A stretch of 64,000 nucleotides of DNA from Gigantopelta aegis (taxonomy: Eukaryota > Mollusca > Gastropoda > Neomphalida > Peltospiridae): positions 34,927,395-34,991,394 of the forward strand of contig NC_054711.1 of NCBI RefSeq assembly GCF_016097555.1, in the 5' to 3' direction. The notes under the pieces were generated by a model. The model was given only the letters and a program-made list of their open reading frames with translations, was not told the origin of the DNA and did not search any database. Positions 1 through 9,354 of this stretch are shown here, one piece after another. Every line of letters begins with the position of its first letter. The stretch's first letter is position 1. The position numbers and the translations under genes were made by a program.

Positions 1-1114
1 TTGTGCGGGAACGTAGTTTTTGTGGTGTGTCAATTTCATACAGTCTTGTGTGTGAATGCAGTCTTGTGTGAATCATGTCATCATATGTAACCACAATCAT
101 GTGTGAACAGTCTGTGGTGTGTGAATGTAATCTTGTTGTGTGTGAACAGTCTTGTTTGTGAACATATTCTGGTGTATGAACATAATCTGGTGTGTGAACA
201 GTCTTGTGGTGTGTGACCAGTCTTGTGGTGTGTGACAAGTCTTGTGTGTGAATGCAGTCTTAGGTGAATCATGTCATTATGTGAACACTGTCTTTTGTGT
301 GAACAGTTTTGTGGTGATTAAATGGTCTTGTGTGAATGCAGTATTGTGTGTGAGTGCAGTGTCGTGTGAACGTATTTTTGAGTATAACTACTGTTTTGTG
401 TGAACGTAGTTTCATGCAATTAATGCAGTCTTATGTGTGAGAGTATTCTTCTGTCTGAATGTAGCCTTATATGTAAACGTAGTCTTGTGTGTGAAAGTAG
501 TCTTATGTGTTAACATAGTCATGTCATTTATGTGAACAGTCTTTTGTGTGTGAAAACAGTGTCGTGTCATGAATGCAGTGAGTGAATGCAGTGTGAACGC
601 AGTGTGTGAATGCAGTGTGTGAATGCAGTGTGTAATGCAGCGTGTGAATGCAGTGTGTGAACGCAGTGTGTGAACGCAATGTGGAACGCAGTGTTTGTAA
701 TGCAGTGTGAACGCAGTGTGTGAATGCAGTGTGTGAACGCAGTGTGTAATGCACTGTGAACGCAGTGTGTAATGCAGTGTGTGAACAGTGTGTAATGCAG
801 TGTGTGTAATGCAGTGTGTGAACGCAGTGTGTAATGCGGTGTGTGAACGCAGTGTGTGAATGCAGTGTGTGAACGCAGTGTGTAATGTGGTGTGTGAACG
901 CAGTGTGTGAACAGTGTAATGCAGTGTGTGAATGCAGTGTGTAATGCGGTGTGTGAATGCAGTGTGTGAACGCAGTGTGTGAACGCGGTGTGTAATGCGG
1001 TGTGTGAATGCGGTGTGTGAACGCATTGTGTAACGCAGTGTGTGAACGCAGTGTGTGAATGCAGTGTGTTAACACAGTGTGTGAACGCAGTGTGTGAAGT
1101 CTGAACAGCCTTTT
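1..1114. repeat. GTGTGAAYGCAGT minisatellite
   Basis: Tandem units of about 12-13 bp (core CAGTGTGTGAAYG) are dense from about 570 to 1100. From 1 to 570 related but degenerate units occur, of the form CTTGTGTGTGAACAGT. Long open frames here on the minus strand (HTLRSHTAFTH-type peptides) are only the satellite read in frame and are not genes. Confidence 0.9.
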
Positions 1115-1435
1115 GTATGTACACAGCAGGCCTCTGAGAATTGGAAGTTTGCATAATCCAAATTTGGGTTGCGCAATTATTTTTCAGGTAACCCATTTCA
1201 TTCTGCGTAACCCGTTACAAATATATCATTATGTGAACAGTGACAAATGATAGTGTAACCCGTTACAAATACATCATTATGTGAACAGTGACAAATGATA
1301 GTGTAAAATATTGTTAATGTCTCTATTTTATTTTATTTTGGTGAGAACAAAAAATGGGTTACGCACAACTAGACTTGTGCAAATGATGCGTGAGCAAAAC
1401 GACCAAATTGTGCAATTTTCAGTCCTGCAGTCTTT
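1115..1435. repeat. Non-satellite insert with 48-bp duplication
   Basis: An AT-richer segment interrupts the minisatellite. It contains two adjacent 48-bp copies starting at 1207 and 1255 (core CCCGTTACAAATA, then GTGAACAGTGACAAATGATA). GGTAACCCATTT near 1187 and AATGGGTTACGC near 1353 are inverted relatives, so this may be an old TIR element. No coding evidence. Confidence 0.55.
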
Positions 1436-1900
1436 TATATGAACACAGTTGTATGTGAACATGGTCTTGTATGAATGCAGTCGTATGTGAACATGGTCTT
1501 GTATGAATGCAGTCATATGTGAACATGGTCTTGTATGAATGCAGTCGTATGTGAACATGGTCTTGTATGAATGCAGTCTTGAGTGAACTTTGTCAAATGT
1601 TAAAACAGACCTGTATGTTAATGCGTTGTTGTGTATGTGTGAATGTAGACGTGTGTGAATGCAGAATTGTATTAACATAGCCTTGTGTGAACTTATCCTC
1701 AACAGAGTTGTTTGGATGCAGTTGTGTGTGAACATTATCTCGTATTGTGTACGAAGGCAGTGTTTTATATATGCAGTCTTGTGAGAACACCTTTGTGCGT
1801 TATTTTAGTCCTGTGTTCACACAGTTGTGTGTGAATGTAGGACTCGTGTGTGAGACTCATGTGTGAACAGTTTTGTGAAAGCCATGTTGACAGATCAAGG
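1436..1900. repeat. 32-bp higher-order minisatellite
   Basis: Between about 1445 and 1575 a unit of about 32 bp is repeated four times; it joins two related half-units (GTATGAATGCAGTC and GTATGTGAACATGGTCTT). Degenerate units continue to about 1880. It is related to the upstream 13-bp satellite. Confidence 0.8.
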
Positions 1901-2549
1901 TGTTCATAATAAATATTAATGAATAAAACTCAAGTTCATTGTGTTTTGATGTCTGTGTATATGTTACTAACTTGGTAAAGTTAGGCTCTGTATCTTTATT
2001 TCGTTTTACTTTCATTTGCAGTGTCAATATGGGTAGCATGGGCGTCACGTATTGGCGAACGGGGGGGGGGGGGTGACATGCCCCTCCAAATTTTTGGAGT
2101 GTGGGGACCCAATGTGCAAATGCCCCCCCCCCCCCCCCCACACACACACGTTTTACGATGGAAAACAACCCCCGAAAACAAGTTTTATTTTATTAAAGCC
2201 AAAACGTCATGGCGTTAAGTTAAAAGCTAATATTAACAGTTTCATAAGATAACCACGAGTATTGGCTGTATAGTTGTACTATACTGCCTACTCGTACCAA
2301 GTTACCAACCAATGTGTTGACAAGAAAACAAAGAAAACGTCAAGTTCACATTATTATTGTGACTAGAAACCACACGCACGTTAAACCTGTGGTTTGGGAT
2401 TCAGTTTACGAATCTATTCTCATGCTGAATGTCAGAAGATTTATTTAATTTTAATTGCCACACTTATTATCGTGGATATGCGCAAATTATTTGCTCCCGT
2501 CTCAGCCAGTGTGTCAAAACAACGGCCACTGACAGCCTTGGAAGTTTCG
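1901..2549. other. Gene-free; G- and C-homopolymer segment
   Basis: No exon is recognised. The segment at about 2030-2215 contains a run of G near 2060-2072, a long run of C at about 2124-2139, and a short CA tract. The text around the runs (GGGCGTCACGTATTGG) looks like the G-rich small interspersed elements found elsewhere in the window, but no terminal inverted repeat or target duplication could be fixed. Open frames across it are homopolymer artefacts. Confidence 0.6.
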
Positions 2550-2553
2550 TTAA

Positions 2554-2933
2554 AGGGACATTCCTGAGTTTGCTGCATTGTAAAATGTTTCCGACTAATA
2601 AAATATTTCTACGATTAAACTTACATATTAAATATATTTTCTTGTTTAGAATATCAGTGTCTGTGTAGTCAATGTGTTTCTGGTCGTCTTAATATTTGTA
2701 TGAAGCCCAAACTGGATTTTGTCTTCAAATAATTTCGTACGTACGAAAAACTTTTTTTTAGAAAATAAAATGTAATTTAACCTAGTACAAATATTAGAAC
2801 GACCAGGAACACGTTTAATATACGGCGACTAATATTTTATGCAGAAATATATATTTGATATGTAATTACATTCGTTAAAATGTCTGTTAGTCGATAACAT
2901 CTTAAAAATTGCAGCAAACTCAGGAATGTCCCT
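2554..2933. mobile_element. Foldback MITE flanked by TTAA
   Basis: The left end reads AGGGACATTCCTGAGTTTGC and the right end is its reverse complement (GCAAACTCAGGAATGTCCCT). TTAA flanks both sides (2550-2553 and 2934-2937). Internal sequence is also palindromic: GTTTCTGGTCGT near 2670 pairs with ACGACCAGGAAC near 2797, so arms are roughly 180 bp. No ORF, so non-autonomous. TTAA suggests a piggyBac-type target, but the ends can also be read as a TA duplication (Tc1/mariner-like). Confidence 0.85.
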
Positions 2934-2937
2934 TTAA

Positions 2938-3785
2938 ACAAACAAATCTTACTGAACTTTATGTATCATATTTTCCTTTCGTATACTACTTTAAGGTCTG
3001 CAGGGTCTGCTCTGCATTTTTCACTTAACATGTCATTATTTTCTTCTAAGATGCACATAAATAATTTAGACATAATTTCCAATAAAATGGTTGATAAGTG
3101 ATGAAAAATGCTATTTTAAAATTGCATGGTTAAATAATACGCCTTCGCTGATTTTAAAGTGTTTAAACTGTTAAAGGTCCGGAACTATTTCTAGCGCTGT
3201 CCTTGACCCGGCATCAGCAGAATGTTTAGCCAGTAATGTCGGGGTTCATTATGTTGCCCACAACACGAGTTGGTCTAATTAAAGTACTTGAAATTCCAAA
3301 TAAAATGTTGGCATGTTAGCACTTATTATAATTATGTTATGTATTTAGATGGCGTTCTTCAGCTGTATAGTCCTGCAAACAGGGCCACCTAAATAGGAGG
3401 GTATCAGTAATGGTCAACTACCATTCCTTGCGCACTTTCGCCCATTGGATTACCACAGGCAAAATAGCGCCAGTCAAAGAACGCTAGCCTGACGAATGGC
3501 ACTAAAAATAGATCCATTTTCTCCAAGCTGAAAATAGAACTCTCCATTCTGTTGACTTTGTTTCCCTCTTGTGATAAGGCCCCACCCAAATCTTAAATAG
3601 GATATATAGCTTATAGTATAGTATGGGGATGTATAGATATCGCAACCCAACATGATTTATTCCTGTTTAGTTAAAAATAGATTGGTTTTCTCCAAGTTAA
3701 AAATAGAAACCTCCCTTCCGTTGACTTTGTTTTGCCCATGCGTGATATAAACCCCCCACCATGTGTTAAATGGGGAACCTCAGAT
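2938..3785. other. Gene-free; direct duplication of about 85 bp
   Basis: No exon is recognised. Two similar segments in the same orientation, at about 3515-3600 and 3680-3780, share TCTCCAAG, AAAATAGAA and CCGTTGACTTTGTTT-like strings, an imperfect duplication lying just downstream (on the minus strand) of the integrase relic and possibly part of the same dead element. Confidence 0.5.
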
Positions 3786-4215
3786 TCATCCATTCTAACT
3801 AATCTGTAGATGAAAGACGTACTCATAAGTGAAGTAACTGTACAGCCGTGCCTCAATCGTTTTTAAGACTCTTTCTGCCACTGCTGCCTTGGTTTCGTTA
3901 TTGGTGAGCAAATGTTGAATTTTCCGTTTTTTAAGAAGTACTTGAACCATTTTTGCTCTAAACTCCATACCCCTATCCATGCGAATTTGACTGGGCTGTC
4001 TACCTTCTTGGAATATATCTTCCAACACTCTAGACCCAGTTTGTCCCTTCTGTTCTTTCGGGGGGTGTCAACCACAGATATATGGAAAAGACATCGTCAC
4101 CACCAACACAAAGGTATAACTTCGATTATAGTTTGCAAACTTTACCATGTCCATGAGATCGACTGACCACTGGTCATCAATTCCTGTGACCACGATTCTG
4201 TTTAGGGCAAACTTT
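3786..4215 (-). pseudogene. Polinton/Maverick-type integrase fragment
   Basis: On the minus strand the fragments read as a retroviral-like integrase core. There is a W-S-V-D-L-M-D-M segment near 4160 (first catalytic Asp), an R-M-D-R-G-M-E-F segment near 3970 (second Asp), and E-T-K-A-A-V-A-E-R near 3880 (third acidic residue). The wording TKAAVAERVLKT is typical of integrases of Polinton/Maverick elements and of transposon-derived F54H12.3-like proteins. Frame breaks occur, including one near 4075, and neither end is complete. No Polinton polymerase B, protease or capsid genes are nearby, so this is an isolated relic. Confidence 0.7.
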
Positions 4216-4427
4216 ATTCAGAGAGGACGATGTAAACTATAATACTCTTGGGTTTGTAACTATTTTCTGATATTGTTTTTGCTGATAACGTATGTCCCGG
4301 CTCTTAAGACATATCTGGACAAAAAAAACTGACCGCGTTTGATGGGTCATAATAAATGTCTTTCAAGTAATCCTCCCACATGATCCTCACTCGCCAACGG
4401 TGTCCGTGACAATGTCACTTATTGGTC

Positions 4428-4625
4428 AGGTCAGGTCATAGGGCTTTACGTGCACGTGATTGTCCAGGAATACAAGTCCGGCCCGGACTTGATATCCTGG
4501 CAGTCAGACCAGTATTTCTAAGGAACGTAAGTCCTAGGACTTGCATTCCTAGGTATATTAGACCTAGGACCTGCATTCCTAGGAGATTAAGTCCGGGCAG
4601 ACAACTGTTCCTACGGATTTGCATT
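4428..4625 (-). repeat. Interspersed repeat with CCTAGG inverted motifs
   Basis: GGTCAGGTCAGGTCATAGGG at about 4428-4447 is the reverse complement of CCCTATGACCTGACCTGACC-type sequence at about 40310-40330, so both belong to one interspersed family. Between 4468 and 4630 the motif GCATTCCTAGG and its relatives recur three or four times in both orientations, giving local hairpin potential. No coding evidence. Confidence 0.55.
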
Positions 4626-4633
4626 CCGTTTAC

Positions 4634-4808
4634 ACCGGTTTAAAGATCCGCAGAGCCCGTAGCACAATGAACAGCGGAGCATCCTTCCCAGGATATACAT
4701 TTTGCAACCCCCTTGAGGAGAGGGGAAAAATGACTTGGGGACAATAAATGTACACATCACTGCGGGGTCTCTTGAATTGCGGGGATCGTAGCACGTAAAC
4801 CGGCTCTG
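4634..4808 (+). mobile_element. CAGAGCCGG-family MITE (copy 1, worn left end)
   Basis: The right end AAACCGGCTCTG and the internal text (CCAGGATATACATTTTGCAA, AATAAATGTACACATCAC) match the copy at 17528-17718. The left terminus keeps only ACCGGTTTAAAG. Non-coding, non-autonomous. Confidence 0.7.
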
Positions 4809-4897
4809 GTTTGGTATCTAACAGAGAAATTTCGACATAATTTTGATCGAGGAAAAGAGAAAGAGGTATTGCCACCACATATGCTACTGCTACTATT

Positions 4898-5152
4898 CAG
4901 GGTTTCTGCCAGAGGGTAAAACGGGTATGGCGCCATACCCAAACATTTTTTGCAGATTTTTTTTTTTTAAGTTAACCTTTTGACAAAATTAATTACTCTT
5001 ATCATTACTATATGATTTTCTTAACCCTAACCCTAAACTTAACCCATTTTCTGTCTGGGGGAGATCCCACCCCACCCATATCCCCTGTTGACTGTGGTTG
5101 CATTCAATTCCATAGCGCCATACCAAAACATTTCTTTCTAGCAGAAACACTG
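4898..5152. mobile_element. TIR element inserted in the CTA microsatellite
   Basis: Left end CAGGGTTTCTGCCAGAGGG...GTATGGCGCC; right end GCGCCATACC...CTAGCAGAAACACTG, an imperfect inverted pair. The left flank (TGCTACTGCTACTATT, 4882-4897) and the right flank (CTGCTGCTACTACTACC) are both CTA/CTG repeat, so the element landed inside a pre-existing microsatellite. It contains two CCCTAA units that are not telomeric. Confidence 0.7.
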
Positions 5153-5218
5153 CTGCTGCTACTACTACCACTACTACTATTACCACTACTACTACTATTA
5201 CCACTACTACTATTACTA

Positions 5219-5260
<42 letters not shown>

Positions 5261-5330
5261 TTACTACACTATTACTATTACTACTACTACTACACTACTA
5301 CTATTACTATTAATACTACTACTATTACTA

Positions 5331-5384
<54 letters not shown>

Positions 5385-5488
5385 ACTACTACTATTACTA
5401 CTACTACTATTACTACACTACTACTATTACTATTACTACTATTACTACACTACTACTATTACTATTATTACTACTACTACTATTACTA

Positions 5489-5565
<77 letters not shown>

Positions 5566-5665
5566 ATATTACTACTACTACTATTACTACACTACTACTA
5601 TTACTATTACTACTAATACTACTACTACTACACTACTACTATTACTATTATTACTACTACTACTT

Positions 5666-5734
<69 letters not shown>

Positions 5735-5751
5735 CACTACCACCACCACCT
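5153..5751. repeat. (CTA)n microsatellite, about 600 bp
   Basis: Almost pure CTA/TAC trinucleotide array with ATT, CAC and CCA variants. The poly-Leu/poly-Tyr open frame across it is a repeat artefact. Confidence 0.95.
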
Positions 5752-5867
5752 ATAAAATAGCAAAGGATATTTCTATGCATTGTAAATATAACGGCGTTTG
5801 ATGTACCAGGGCACTGCCGGGGGATGAGGTAGAAATCGTCCCATAGAAGTTGATCGATCCTGAGGTC

Positions 5868-6172
5868 GGGACGTAGTCCGATGGTAAAGCGATCGCTTGA
5901 TGCGCGGTCGGTTTGCGATCGATCCCCGTCGGTGGGCCTATTTGGCTATTTCTCGTTCCAGCCAGTGCACCACGACTGGCATATCAAAGGCCGTGGTATG
6001 TGCCATCCTGTCTGTGGGATGGTGCATATAAAAGATCCCTTACTGCATTAGGAAAAATGTAGCGGTTTTCCTCTGATGACTTCGTGTCAGAATTACCAAA
6101 TATTTGACACCCAATAGCCGATGATTAATTAATCGATGTGCTCTAGTGGTGTGTTAAACAAAACAAACTTTC
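5868..6172 (+). mobile_element. tRNA-derived SINE (type A)
   Basis: The head TCGGGACGTAGTCCGATGGT carries an A-box-like segment, and GCGATCGATCCCCGTC is B-box-like. The conserved body (CTATTTCTCGTTCCAGCC, GATGGTGCATATAAAAGATC) follows, and the tail has CACCCAATAGCCGATGATTA and GTGCTCTAGTGGTGT. Nearly full length, lacking a clear target duplication. Confidence 0.85.
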
Positions 6173-6777
6173 ATCTGTATGGGGTTTAACCACATTTTCG
6201 ACGTCATAAACGGAAGTAAAATGTGTTATGCGTCATTAAATAAAAATATACCTACCCTCTCTCCTTCTTTGATAATTTTGATAAACACAAAAATTAATGG
6301 CTTTCAAACTGAACAGGTTTAACTAAATAAAAGAATATTGGCTGCAAAAACTTTTATTAAAATTCAATATGTATGTCCAAAATACATGTATTAATGAAAT
6401 CACGCGCTAGATATTAAACAGCACCCGAATTTACATTGCAACAGCCTGTTACACGTACGATCGTAACATGTCCATTTGACATTGTTAATAATTTTATTCT
6501 TGTATCATATGCCATTTGCACGAGACTTGCATATGCCATTTGATATTCAGTTATTAGTCACTGAAAACGTGATATGTCTATTTTGTAACAAGAACGTCTC
6601 CCAATAACGATACAGCAGTAGTTGAGTTCGTTCAATATTACGTAACGCTATTTTTTTTAAAATTAGACACCCACCGTCCGTGTAAACGCTCCGTAATGCT
6701 AAACCAAATATCCCCTAAAATGTTACGTAACGCCCCCCCCCCCCCACCCACCCACCTACCCACCACACAACCTAAGA

Positions 6778-7125
6778 TTTGACCTGTCGGTAGAGCGTTC
6801 GCCTGAGGTGCTTGCGTCATGACGTCACAGCGAACCAACAGTTTCCCTCATCCTAACCAGTGCTCCGCAATTGGTATATTAAAGGCCTTGATATTTACTG
6901 TCTTTTCTGTGAGAAAGTGCACTGGCTGGAACGAGAAATAGCCCAATGGGTCCACTGATGGGGATCGATCCCAAACTGATCGTGCATCGAGCGAGCGCTT
7001 TACCACTGGGCTACGTCACGCAACTTTCTCTGAAGACTACGTTTCAGAATTACATCCAGTAGCCGATAATTAATTAATCAGTGTGCTCTAGTGGTGTCGG
7101 TAAACAAAACACACTTTTAACGCCA
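6778..7125. mobile_element. Composite SINE: inverted head inside another SINE
   Basis: 6778-6918 starts like a tRNA head (GGTAGAGCGTTCGCCTGAGG) followed by a worn body. 6919-7018 is a head in the opposite orientation, ending in CACTGGGCTACGTCACGC. 7020-7125 is a plus-strand tail (CAGTAGCCGATAATTAATTA, GTGCTCTAGTGGTGTCG). The most economical reading is an inverted insertion or template-switch chimera. Confidence 0.65.
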
Positions 7126-7234
7126 TTATAGTGAAGTTTTGCTTTACGATCGGGACATGCGCGGGTTTTTCATTTGCGCCAAACTGATCGCTATGATAAT
7201 TAATAACGGAAGCGCTCATAAGGTGAAAAGTCAA

Positions 7235-7540
7235 AGTTTACTTTGTTTAACGACACCACTAGAACACACTGATTCATTAATCATCGCCTATTGGATGTCA
7301 AATATTTGGTAATTCTGACATACAGTCTTAGAGAGGAAACCCAATACATTTTACACTGGTAGCAAGGAATTTTTTATATGCAGCATACCACATACAGGAT
7401 AACAAATAACACGGCCTTTGGTATACCAGTCGTGGTTCACTGGCTGAAACGAGAAATAACCAAATGGGCCCTCCGACGGTCATCGATCCTAGAGCGACCG
7501 CTCATCAAGTGAGCGCTTTACCACTGGGCTACGTCCCGCC
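7235..7540 (-). mobile_element. tRNA-derived SINE (type A), minus strand
   Basis: Complete but diverged copy: tail first (TTTAACGACACCACTAGAAC, CCTATTGGATGTCAAATATT), then body, then the tRNA-like head at the right (GAGCGCTTTACCACTGGGCT, ACGTCCCGC). Confidence 0.85.
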
Positions 7541-8584
7541 CCTCCAGAAAGGACGAGTCATCTATACACCAGTATGTGATTTTGGCACCGATGAGTTGAA
7601 ATTATTTCAAGTGTGCACTACCGATATAAATATATACGTCTGTAAAACATTTCTCAAATTTTAATGCAGTTATTCCTACATGATTTAATTTTAAAAGTTT
7701 AAACTACACGAGTATTTCCACATTCACCAGTTGAATTTGATCGATAATTTGATTAGTAAATTAGTAAATGTAAAATATTTTAGACTAATATACAAAATAT
7801 CGCGTTTACATTAGTTGCTTCGCTCCCAAAGCATTATCTTAAGGTGGTTGTTTCGATTTTATTATTTAATTATTATTATTTTTTAAATCTCACACGTTTT
7901 AAATGTGCAGATTGATTGAAACATATTTTATTGCTTCAACAAAAACACACAACAAATGGATTAGGCACACGTTATACAACTTACTAGGCCTTCTCCATAA
8001 TACATACTCACGACAGTAATATATTTTTGCAATTTAAATATGAACAGAAATAAATATCATTGAAAGAGAGAAAGAAAGAATTAAGGAAACAGAAACAAGT
8101 TTGTGTTTGATTATCAGACAGGAGGTTGTCTACAAAGACACAACACACAAACAATGGATCGCAGTGATTAAGTAATGGCTACAAAAACAACAAACTCCAC
8201 CCCCATAACAATTCCTCCCCCTACCAACCCCCCCCCCTCTAAAACAACTATCCATACGTCCATATATTATTTACTAATGAATAGAAACATTTTGTTTCAT
8301 TTATATACTTGAAAACATGAACAAATACGTTTTTATTGTCTTCTTAACTTACAGCACGTTTTGCATTTAAAACCAGTTGTACATTTATTGGTTGAAATCT
8401 TTGCAATAAATTCAAATGAATGCGTATTTGCCTTTCATATAAAATGCATTCACCCCCCCCCCCCCAAAAAAAAAAAATTAAAAAAAAAAAATCAAAATGA
8501 TATACACAACTACACGAGGAATCAGTGTCAAAGCCAACACCATAGAAGTTTCACCCGTGCCTTTTCACTTCTATAGCCAAGGGT
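7541..8584. other. Gene-free AT-rich interval
   Basis: No exon, RNA gene or intact element recognised. Contains short C-runs at about 8229 and 8452-8465 followed by an A-rich tract (8466-8492). Short open frames have no supporting context. Confidence 0.5.
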
Positions 8585-8877
8585 GCGGGACGTAGCTCAG
8601 TGGTACAGCGCTCGCCTGATGTGCGATCGATCTAGGATTCCCGTCGATGGGCCTATTGGTCTATTTCTCGTTCCAGCCAATGCTCCACAACTGGTGTAAC
8701 AAAGGCCGTGGTATGCACTATCTTGTCTGTGGGATAGTGCGTATAAAATATCTCTTGCTGCTAATCGAAAAGAGTAGCCCATGAAGTGGCGACAGCGCGT
8801 TTCCTCTCTCAATATCTGCGTGGTCCTTAAACATAATATTAACCGACGCCATATAAACGTAAATATACTCTGTCAAA
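8585..8877 (+). mobile_element. tRNA-derived SINE (type A), 3' worn
   Basis: The head GCGGGACGTAGCTCAGTGGT with GCGCTCGCCTGATG is well kept. The body (GGGATAGTGCGTATAAAATA, CGAAAAGAGTAGCCCATGAA) runs into a tail disrupted after about 8840 (GACGCCATATAAACGTAAAT). Confidence 0.85.
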
Positions 8878-8989
8878 AACAAAAGCATCTATTGGCGAAA
8901 TATTCATGAAATTATCTTTTTAATACAAAGCGGCATAATTTCGTTATTTATGATCGTACCACAGTAAAATTTGACATGAGTATGTGACA

Positions 8990-9350
8990 ATGTTCTTGCT
9001 ATGGACTGACGGCAGTGGAGGCGTTTTCGTCACCAAACAGCGTCGCACGAGGGCGCTGAAATCAGTACCTTGTGTGGCCACCAGCAGCAGCAATCACTGC
9101 GCGACATCTCCTTGGCATAGACTGAATGAGTCTCTGAATCCAGGCATGTGGACTCCTAGCCCATTCTTCCTGCAGTGCATGTGGCAGTTGCGGAAGCGTC
9201 TGAGGCTCCGGGTCACGCTGGCGTACACGTCTGTCCAGTTCGTCCAATAGACGTTCAATGGGGTTGAGATCTGGCGATGTTGATGGCCATGGCAGCACAT
9301 TAATGTTCTCTTTCTGTAGGAAATCCATTGTTACACGTGCCGTATGCTGC
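8990..9350 (-). pseudogene. Tc1-type transposase C-terminal fragment
   Basis: The minus strand encodes the last third of a DDE transposase: Q-H-T-A-R-V-T at the right, then LPWPSTSPDLNPIERLLDEL (the final catalytic Glu lies in N-P-I-E) and a tail ending G-G-H-T-R-Y. It is closely related to the complete Tc1 element at 40908-42401, with the same ending. The right edge at about 9350 passes directly into LINE endonuclease sequence of opposite polarity, so the Tc1 fragment is truncated at that junction. Confidence 0.8.
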
Positions 9351-9354
9351 CTGG

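Noticed and set aside
412..1196. Long minus-strand open frames (HTLRSHTAFTH-type peptides)
   Set aside because: They are translations of the 12-13 bp minisatellite in all three frames; no splice, start or composition evidence.
5021..5040. TTAACCCTAACCCTAAAC, telomere-like
   Set aside because: Only two CCCTAA units, located inside a TIR element; too few for an interstitial telomere.
5012..5566. 184-codon Leu/Tyr/Thr-rich frame
   Set aside because: Pure CTA microsatellite read as poly-Leu, then poly-Tyr.
9062..9250. Plus-strand 88-codon frame opposite the Tc1 fragment
   Set aside because: Shadow of the minus-strand transposase sequence, which carries the recognisable S-P-D-L-N-P-I-E motif.
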